From the NCBI GenBank assembly GCA_007127495.1, contig SKZG01000096.1, positions 1 through 20,860 on the forward strand: DNA of 20,860 nt, in the 5' to 3' direction. Position 1 is the first letter of the stretch. The number at the start of each line of letters is the position of its first letter. The DNA comes from Planctomycetales bacterium (GTDB lineage Bacteria; Planctomycetota; Planctomycetia; Pirellulales; Thermoguttaceae). The position numbers and the translations under genes were made by a program. Of the stretch, positions 15,743 through 20,860 are shown one piece after another. The notes under the pieces were generated by a model. That model was not told where the DNA came from, made no database searches, and saw only the letters and a list, made by a program, of their open reading frames with translations.

Positions 15743-16717
15743 TCAATAATTGGGCGTTGGCGGCCGAAAATGGTCGAGGTCCACGGACCGGAACCACGCG
15801 ATCGTCTTCTGGAGCCCTTCGCGCAACTTGACGGTCGGCTCCCAGCCAAGCCGGCTCCGGGCCAGGGAGATGTCGGGCTGGCGCTGCGTGGGGTCGTCCT
15901 GAGGAAGCGGCTCGTACTTCAGTTCCGAGGCTGAACCGATCAGCTCCAGAACCTGTTCGGCCAATTCGAGAATGGAGAACTCCACCGGGTTGCCCAAATT
16001 GACCGGCCCGACCAAGTCGTCCGGCGCGTCCATCATGCGAAGGATACCGTCGATCAGGTCGTCACGGTAGCAGAAACTCCGCGACTGCGAGCCGTCGCCG
16101 AAAATCGTAATCGGCTCGCCCCGGAGCGCCTGCCGAATGAAGTTCGACACCACGCGGCCGTCGAAAGGGTGCATGTTCGGACCGTAGGTGTTGAAAATGC
16201 GCACGATCCGCACGTTCACGCCGTTACGGCGGTGGTAGTCCATGAACAGCGTCTCGGCGGCTCGCTTGCCTTCGTCGTAGCAGGCCCGTGGGCCGATCGG
16301 ATTGACGGCGCCGCGGTAGCTTTCAGGCTGGGGGTGGACCTCCGGGTCGCCGTACACTTCGCTGGTCGAGGCTTGCAGCACCTTCGCCCCGCACCGCTTG
16401 GCCATGCCCAGCACGTTGATCGCGCCCATGACCGACGTCTTCATCGTTTTGATAGGATTGTACTGGTAGTGGCCGGGCGCCGCCGGGCAAGCCAGGTTGT
16501 AGATTTCGTCGACTTCGAGGAAGATCGGCAGGGTGATATCGTGTCGGATCAACTCGAAGTTGGGCCGCGCCAAGAGCGACACCACGTTCGATTTCTGGCT
16601 GGTGAAGAAGTTATCGAGGCAGATGACGTCGTGCCCCGAAGCGACCAGCCGTTCGCACAGGCGGGAGCCGAGAAAGCCGGCGCCGCCGGTGACGAGAATC
16701 CGTTTCAGTGCCGCCAT
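15743..16717 (-). CDS. uxs: UDP-glucuronate decarboxylase (UDP-xylose synthase)
   Basis: The 324-residue product is an extended short-chain dehydrogenase/reductase that converts UDP-glucuronate to UDP-xylose through a tightly bound NAD+. The NAD-binding motif is TGGAGFLGS (10-18). The UXS-type active-site loop [10 protein letters not shown] (116-125, with E120) and the YxxxK pair (Y147, K151, in [11 protein letters not shown]) are present. [20 protein letters not shown] and [12 protein letters not shown] match the sugar-nucleotide binding region. The length is that of soluble bacterial UXS. The start is ATG 16717. The squalene-cyclase-like gene ends 39 bases upstream on the same strand, so the two may be co-transcribed. 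The product could feed the glycosyltransferase operon at 9986-13565, but that link is inferred. Confidence 0.93.
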   Translation of the reverse strand: MAALKRILVTGGAGFLGSRLCERLVASGHDVICLDNFFTSQKSNVVSLLARPNFELIRHDITLPIFLEVDEIYNLACPAAPGHYQYNPIKTMKTSVMGAINVLGMAKRCGAKVLQASTSEVYGDPEVHPQPESYRGAVNPIGPRACYDEGKRAAETLFMDYHRRNGVNVRIVRIFNTYGPNMHPFDGRVVSNFIRQALRGEPITIFGDGSQSRSFCYRDDLIDGILRMMDAPDDLVGPVNLGNPVEFSILELAEQVLELIGSASELKYEPLPQDDPTQRQPDISLARSRLGWEPTVKLREGLQKTIAWFRSVDLDHFRPPTPNY

Positions 16718-16756
16718 GCTGCTCTCGACCCTCTCGGGTTGTTGCCAATTGAGCCA

Positions 16757-18397
16757 TTATAAGGCGAAGTCGTCTTCGGCGGCCACCTGGCGATAGATGG
16801 GCATGTGCCGGTAGTACACTTCGAGCATCATGGTGGCCATTGAGGTGACGTAGTGGCGGCCGCCGCGCCTGGCCCCGTGATCGCCGCCGCTTCCGAAGAA
16901 CCAGCTTCCCGACTCGCAGCCCTCTTTCACCTGGGAGTTGACCAGCCAGTCGCGCATCTGATCGTTCCACTTCTTCCAAACCTCGCCGTCCCAGTGGCGG
17001 GCGGCTTGGGTGGCGTAGTAGTTGTAGTACATGTCGCCTTTCGATACGCCCCAGTTGCTAAGCTGCTGCACCCCGCGCTGCAGGGCCGGATTGTCCTTGT
17101 TCCAACCCAGCAACATACGCGACAACAGCCCGATGGCCGTGGTCGCCCGCGAACCTCGTCCGGGCCTGGTGTACCCATACGCGGCGCCGCTTTCGCTCTG
17201 GACGGAATCGAGGAAGTGCGAGGCTTTCAGCACCACCTGGGGCGGCACCTTCAGGTACGACATGTGCGCGCTTTTCAGTGCCATCAATTGCCAGCCCACA
17301 ACCGATGTGTCGCCTGCCTGCCGCGGGTTGTATCGCCAGCCGCCACCTACCGGGTCCTGGGCGTAGCAGATGTAATTGACCACCGCCTGGGCGGGCTGTA
17401 GCAGGGCCCGGTCGCGCGTCATACCGTAGGCTTCGGTCAGTGCGATGGCCGCGAGGCCGTGCGAATAGAGCCGCCCGCCGCCCTCGCGCAACGACCCGCC
17501 CTGCTGGCCGACTTTCATGTTGTTGACGAGGTAATACAGGCCCCCGCGAACGGTCTGCCGGTGCTTGCCTTCCATGTGCGTTTGCCCCGCACCGAGGAAT
17601 GGCAGCAGTGCCGTGGCCGTGGCCGCATTGCGAGCTTGTGGCAAGGAACCCTTGTTGCTGCACTTGCCGCGGCATGCATGGGCGAGGGTATGGTCGAAGC
17701 TCCACCCGCCGTCGGGCAACTGATGCCTGGCAAACCATTCCAAGGCCCGCGCCACCGCCGCTTCGCTGGCGGCGTTGCCGCCGCCGGCCTTCACCGCCCG
17801 CGCGCGGTTCGGACCCGAACGCGCGCCGAGTCCGTCACCGCTCATCGCGCCAAGCTGTGAAAGCATGTCCGACCGCGGCGCTTGCTGGATGCCGAAGTCG
17901 CTGAGTTCGATTGCCATCTTGGCATGATCCATGTCTTCCGTCGGTGCCAGGTCCAGTTGTTCCGAAACCACTTCCACGTCAATTGCCACGACCTCCGTCG
18001 AAAGGTCCATTGCCTGGTCCAACAGATCGTCCTGCAGGTCGTCCAATTCATCGAACATCTGATCTTCGTCGCTTGGACCGATCGTCAGCAACTGCTGGGT
18101 TTCCACATGTCCGCCCACGAACGTCATGGCCAGGATCAGCATGACGATCATGTGGAAGATCAAGCTGACCAGCCAGCTTGGCGTTTGCTTCACGGTGTTA
18201 CGCAGCCAGATGCCGAAGGCACCGACCTCCTTGATTTCCTCCAGCTCCTCGCGCACTCCGACAGCTCGAGCGCCTCGTACCTCTTGGACCTGCTCCGCGG
18301 CGACAGCCTTTGCTGCAGTGGGCTGGGGCTTCGCTACAACGGGTTGTGGCTTCGCCCCGGGCGACATCGTGGTATTGGTGGGGGATGTTTGTGCCAT
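16757..18397 (-). CDS. Membrane-anchored squalene-cyclase/prenyltransferase-like repeat protein
   Basis: The product is 546 residues. A Pro/Ala/Lys-rich cytoplasmic N-terminus is followed by one TM helix (about 75-96). A strongly acidic stretch (about 108-165, rich in DELDD-like runs) leads to an alpha/alpha-barrel repeat region from about 210 to the end. QW-type repeats are visible: LPDGGWSF, GGGWRYNP, GAAYGYTRPG and GSWFFG. The DxDD acid motif of true squalene-hopene cyclases is not present, so catalysis of that reaction is doubtful. An unusual HACRGKC segment (about 240-246) could bind metal. Planctomycetes appear to carry many such proteins of unknown role. ATG 18397 is preferred over ATG 18418 because GGAG lies about 11 bases before it. 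Confidence 0.8.
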   Translation of the reverse strand: MAQTSPTNTTMSPGAKPQPVVAKPQPTAAKAVAAEQVQEVRGARAVGVREELEEIKEVGAFGIWLRNTVKQTPSWLVSLIFHMIVMLILAMTFVGGHVETQQLLTIGPSDEDQMFDELDDLQDDLLDQAMDLSTEVVAIDVEVVSEQLDLAPTEDMDHAKMAIELSDFGIQQAPRSDMLSQLGAMSGDGLGARSGPNRARAVKAGGGNAASEAAVARALEWFARHQLPDGGWSFDHTLAHACRGKCSNKGSLPQARNAATATALLPFLGAGQTHMEGKHRQTVRGGLYYLVNNMKVGQQGGSLREGGGRLYSHGLAAIALTEAYGMTRDRALLQPAQAVVNYICYAQDPVGGGWRYNPRQAGDTSVVGWQLMALKSAHMSYLKVPPQVVLKASHFLDSVQSESGAAYGYTRPGRGSRATTAIGLLSRMLLGWNKDNPALQRGVQQLSNWGVSKGDMYYNYYATQAARHWDGEVWKKWNDQMRDWLVNSQVKEGCESGSWFFGSGGDHGARRGGRHYVTSMATMMLEVYYRHMPIYRQVAAEDDFAL

Positions 18398-18961
18398 GGC
18401 CAATGAATCTCCGTACATGAAACGTGGGTTTTGGACTCATTTCGGAGTCAAGCGGGGGGGCCGCCGTCGCTCGCAACTCCGAAGCCCGGTATTTTGGGGG
18501 GAATGGGAGCGTGTTTGCCGCGCGCTGATCGTAACCACCTCATTGTACTATCGAAGGGAACCGATCACAAGTCAGCGCCGGCCTGCTCCCAGCGGCGGCA
18601 TTTGCTCCCGCCAGTTACTATTTCGCTGAGTGTGCCGCTGGTTATTCCTTGCCAACTTCAATAAGACGAAAACGGCGACAGGCACCACCACACATCTCGG
18701 AAATCTGTGCGGTTTGTTTCTGCCTGACAGCGACACCCCCGAAAGTTACTGCGTTTTCGCCTTGTCTCTCGTCCCATCCGCAGGCTATGAAGGGACGACG
18801 TCTGCACACGCGGCGGGTGCCACCTGTTCTCGTTTACTCCCCTTTGGGGGGATTTGGGCCGCCTGGGCAAAAAATCCGAAAATGTTTCGTGGCCTGGGTT
18901 CCAGGCTGCATCCGATCGGGCTATACTGGGCTACTTGTGATGTTCATTTCTGGAGACTCCC
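18398..18961. other. Intergenic region between divergent genes
   Basis: No supported gene in 564 bases; the short open frames differ in composition from neighbouring genes and lack motifs. It holds AAAACGGCGACAGGCACC (18669-18686), which resembles the ends of REP-type elements linked to IS200-like transposases. A 6-bp inverted repeat (CAGGCA 18679-18684, TGCCTG 18721-18726) overlaps it, and a compact hairpin (18892-18906) lies just before rpmG. The promoters of both flanking genes must lie here. Confidence 0.4.
18899..18927 (+). promoter_or_regulatory. Putative promoter of rpmG-recJ
   Basis: TATACT (18922-18927) is a good -10 box, 34 bases before the rpmG ATG. TTCCAG (18899-18904), 17 bases upstream, is a poor -35 match. 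It overlaps a perfect hairpin, GCCTGG (18892-18897) with CCAGGC (18901-18906), that could be an operator. Confidence 0.35.
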
Positions 18962-19138
18962 ATGGCGGCGACCAAAGGCAAGAAGAAGAAAAAGGCCGAG
19001 ACGGTATTTCTTGTGTGCGAGGAAACGGGCGATTATAACTATTCGCTGCGTCGGAGGACCGGCGGCGAGAAGCTCAAGCTGAAAAAGTACTGCCCCCGCC
19101 TCCGAAAGCACACGATCCATAACGAAAAGAAGAAGTAG
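18962..19138 (+). CDS. rpmG: 50S ribosomal protein L33
   Basis: A 58-residue basic protein begins [20 protein letters not shown]. The L33 hallmarks are [15 protein letters not shown] and [13 protein letters not shown], with a Lys-rich end. L33 is a small protein of the large ribosomal subunit near the E site. In zinc-binding (C+) forms there are two CxxC pairs; here each pair keeps one Cys (C19, C44) while the partners are T22 and L47, so zinc binding is unlikely and the protein is an intermediate C- type. GGAG sits 8 bases before the ATG. It is followed after 21 bases by recJ and probably shares its transcript. Confidence 0.92.
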   Translation: MAATKGKKKKKAETVFLVCEETGDYNYSLRRRTGGEKLKLKKYCPRLRKHTIHNEKKK

Positions 19139-19159
19139 CGTCGCGTCGGAAAGCCCTTC

Positions 19160-20860
19160 ATGGCAAAGCACTGGCGCATTCATTCACACGATCAGGAGCG
19201 CATTGCGCGGCTGGTGCGGGGGGCTGATCTTCCCTCGGTGGTGGCGCAGCTCTTGGTGGGCCGCGGTGTGACCGACCCCCGCGATGCCCGCGTCTTCCTC
19301 GATCCGAAGCTCTCCGCGCTTCGGCCGCCGGAGGAGTTGCCCGGCTGCAGCGAAGCGGCGCGGCAAATCCACGAGGCGGTCGCCGCAAATCGGCGGATTG
19401 TCGTCTATGGCGACTACGACGTCGATGGGATGACCGCCACCGCGATCTTGTGGCTTTGCCTCCGGATGCTTGGCGCGCAGGTGAGCTACTATGTCCCACA
19501 CCGCGTTGACGAAGGCTATGGTCTGCACGCCGATGCGGTTCGCAAGCTGGCCGCGGAATCGGCGGGGCTGATCGTGACGGTCGATTGCGGTATTGGCAGC
19601 GTCGAGGAAGCGCAGTTGGCCCGCCGGCTCGGCGTCGATTTGGTCATTACCGACCACCATGAGCCGCCGGCCGTCCTGCCCGAAGCGCTCGCCCTGGTCC
19701 ATCCGCGCCTTCCCGGAGCCTCGTATCCGTTCGGCGGCCTCAGCGGTTCGGGTGTGGCACTGAAGCTCGCCTGGGCGCTGTGCCAGCAGGCGAGTCAGGC
19801 GAAGCGAGTCGGGCAACGGATGCGAGATTTCCTTCTGCAAGCGGTGGGGCTTGCCGCGCTCGGCACGGTGGCCGACGTGGTTCCCCTGATCGATGAGAAC
19901 CGTGTTCTGGTTCGCCACGGCCTGACAAGCCTTGCCAACCAGCCCACCCTCGGCATTGCCGAAATGTTGAAACTCGCAGAGCTGGACAAGAAGCGGCAGC
20001 TTGACGCCGAGGATTTGGCGTTCACCTTGATCCCGCGGCTGAATGCCGTCGGCCGGCTGGGGCAGCCGCTGTTGGGCGTGGAACTGCTTTTGACGGATCG
20101 GACGTCGCGCGCCGCCGAACTGGCCCAGTACCTCGACGGCTTGAACGGGCAGCGACAATCGATTGAACGGAGCATCCAGCTTGCGGCCGGCAAGCAGGCC
20201 CGTGCCGAAAGCGATCCACCCGACGAATCCGCTCTGGTGCTCGCTGAGCGCGGTTGGCATCCGGGCGTGATTGGGATCGTGGCCGGCCGGCTGGCCGAGA
20301 AGTATCATCGGCCGGTGGTGCTGATTGCGTGGGACCCGTTGTGTGCGAAGCCGGGCGTCGGGTCCGCGCGCAGCATTGCCGGGTTCAACTTGTATGCGGC
20401 GCTGGAAGCGTGTGGCGACCACCTCATTTCCAGCGGGGGCCACGCAGCGGCAGCCGGGCTGAAAATTGAGGAGGACCGGTTCGACGCGTTCCGCGAGGCC
20501 TTCTGCGAAGTGGTCGACCAGCAGATGGACCGCGCCTGCTGCACGCCCGAGTTGGCCATCGACGCCGAGGCGCCGCTCAGTGCATTCACCCTGCGTGCGG
20601 TCGAGCAGATGGACCGCCTCGCCCCGTTCGGCGAGGGCAACCGCCCACGGTTGATGTGTACCAGCGGCGTGACGCTGGCCGGTCCGCCCAAACCGATTGG
20701 CGGCGGGCGGCACCTTTCGCTGAACGTGAAGCAGCACGACGTCACATTGCGGGCCGTGGCATTCGGCGGCGGCGAATGGGCGGAGCCGCTCACCAACCTT
20801 GCCGCGCCGATGGACATCGCATTTCGCCCCGTCATCAATCGCTTTCGCGGCCGGTGCAGC
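19160..20860 (+). CDS. recJ: Single-stranded-DNA-specific exonuclease RecJ, right end cut
   Basis: 567 codons are in view and the frame is still open at the window edge. RecJ degrades single-stranded DNA 5' to 3' in recombination and mismatch or base excision repair. The DHH domain shows all the metal motifs: VVYGDYDVDGMTATA (D85, D87, D89), TVDCGIG (D142), ITDHHEPP (D165, H166, H167) and LGTVADVVPL. RLNAVGRLG follows, then the DHHA1 domain with SSGGHAAAAGLKI (S425-G426-G427-H428) and the start of the OB-fold (LAPFGEGNRPRLM). RecJ proteins are commonly around 560-580 residues, so only a few codons may be missing. The start is ATG 19160, with GGAAAG upstream. It follows rpmG by 21 bases. Confidence 0.95.
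   Translation, partial: MAKHWRIHSHDQERIARLVRGADLPSVVAQLLVGRGVTDPRDARVFLDPKLSALRPPEELPGCSEAARQIHEAVAANRRIVVYGDYDVDGMTATAILWLCLRMLGAQVSYYVPHRVDEGYGLHADAVRKLAAESAGLIVTVDCGIGSVEEAQLARRLGVDLVITDHHEPPAVLPEALALVHPRLPGASYPFGGLSGSGVALKLAWALCQQASQAKRVGQRMRDFLLQAVGLAALGTVADVVPLIDENRVLVRHGLTSLANQPTLGIAEMLKLAELDKKRQLDAEDLAFTLIPRLNAVGRLGQPLLGVELLLTDRTSRAAELAQYLDGLNGQRQSIERSIQLAAGKQARAESDPPDESALVLAERGWHPGVIGIVAGRLAEKYHRPVVLIAWDPLCAKPGVGSARSIAGFNLYAALEACGDHLISSGGHAAAAGLKIEEDRFDAFREAFCEVVDQQMDRACCTPELAIDAEAPLSAFTLRAVEQMDRLAPFGEGNRPRLMCTSGVTLAGPPKPIGGGRHLSLNVKQHDVTLRAVAFGGGEWAEPLTNLAAPMDIAFRPVINRFRGRCS

Noticed and set aside
16757..18397. Functional squalene-hopene cyclase
   Set aside because: The QW-like repeats are present but there is no DxDD motif, and the N-terminal anchor and acidic spacer do not fit the enzyme.
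19184..20737. 517-codon minus-strand open frame
   Set aside because: It is antisense to recJ, whose motifs are complete on the + strand.
1..20860. CRISPR array, tRNA or rRNA genes
   Set aside because: No regularly spaced repeats and no cloverleaf or rRNA-like sequence were found by eye on either strand.

Overview
The window looks like a chromosomal segment of a GC-rich planctomycete, probably of the Pirellulales type. This is inferred from gene content, not from a database search. Supporting signs are a Tat-signal Gfo/Idh/MocA oxidoreductase next to a Tat-signal ThuA-like protein, a YhaO/YhaN pair, a TM-anchored squalene-cyclase-like repeat protein, and short palindromic elements scattered between genes. 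No prophage, plasmid, CRISPR, rRNA or tRNA signal was seen.

Layout. 1-407: no assignable gene, but several nested inverted repeats just before the first CDS. 408-2858: a ThuA-like protein (+) converging on a Gfo/Idh/MocA oxidoreductase (-), with a 15-bp-stem palindrome between them. 2859-3249: a divergent regulatory region with a second long inverted repeat and a sigma70-like promoter. 3250-8165: a YhaO-like metallophosphoesterase translationally coupled to a 1228-residue YhaN/SbcC-like ATPase. 8167-9861 (-): a small conserved-type membrane protein and an AI-2E family transporter. 9986-13565 (+): a tight operon of a flippase-like UPF0104 protein, a polyprenyl-phosphate-type GT2 and a GT-C-like multi-spanning membrane protein. 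13566-14491: a mostly non-coding stretch with a frameshifted topoisomerase-type C4 zinc finger and a 37-codon ORF. 14492-15652: a full-length topoisomerase VI subunit A (Spo11 family). 15743-18397 (-): the squalene-cyclase-like repeat protein followed by UDP-glucuronate decarboxylase. 18962-20860 (+): rpmG (L33, 58 aa) and recJ, which runs off the right edge.

How the genes may work together. Three DNA-break proteins (YhaO/YhaN, Topo VI A and RecJ) lie within about 17 kb but in separate transcription units. A sugar module (GT2, flippase-like protein, GT-C-like protein, plus UDP-xylose synthesis by UXS nearby) suggests cell-surface glycosylation.

Most unusual points. The YhaO-like nuclease lacks part of its metal-binding set. 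Its ATPase partner has a membrane hairpin in the middle of the coiled coil and a long acidic tail. Topo VI A has no subunit B in view. The zinc finger is split exactly at a T4G6 run. Several palindromes occupy the intergenic regions, including two oppositely oriented copies of one element 15.5 kb apart.
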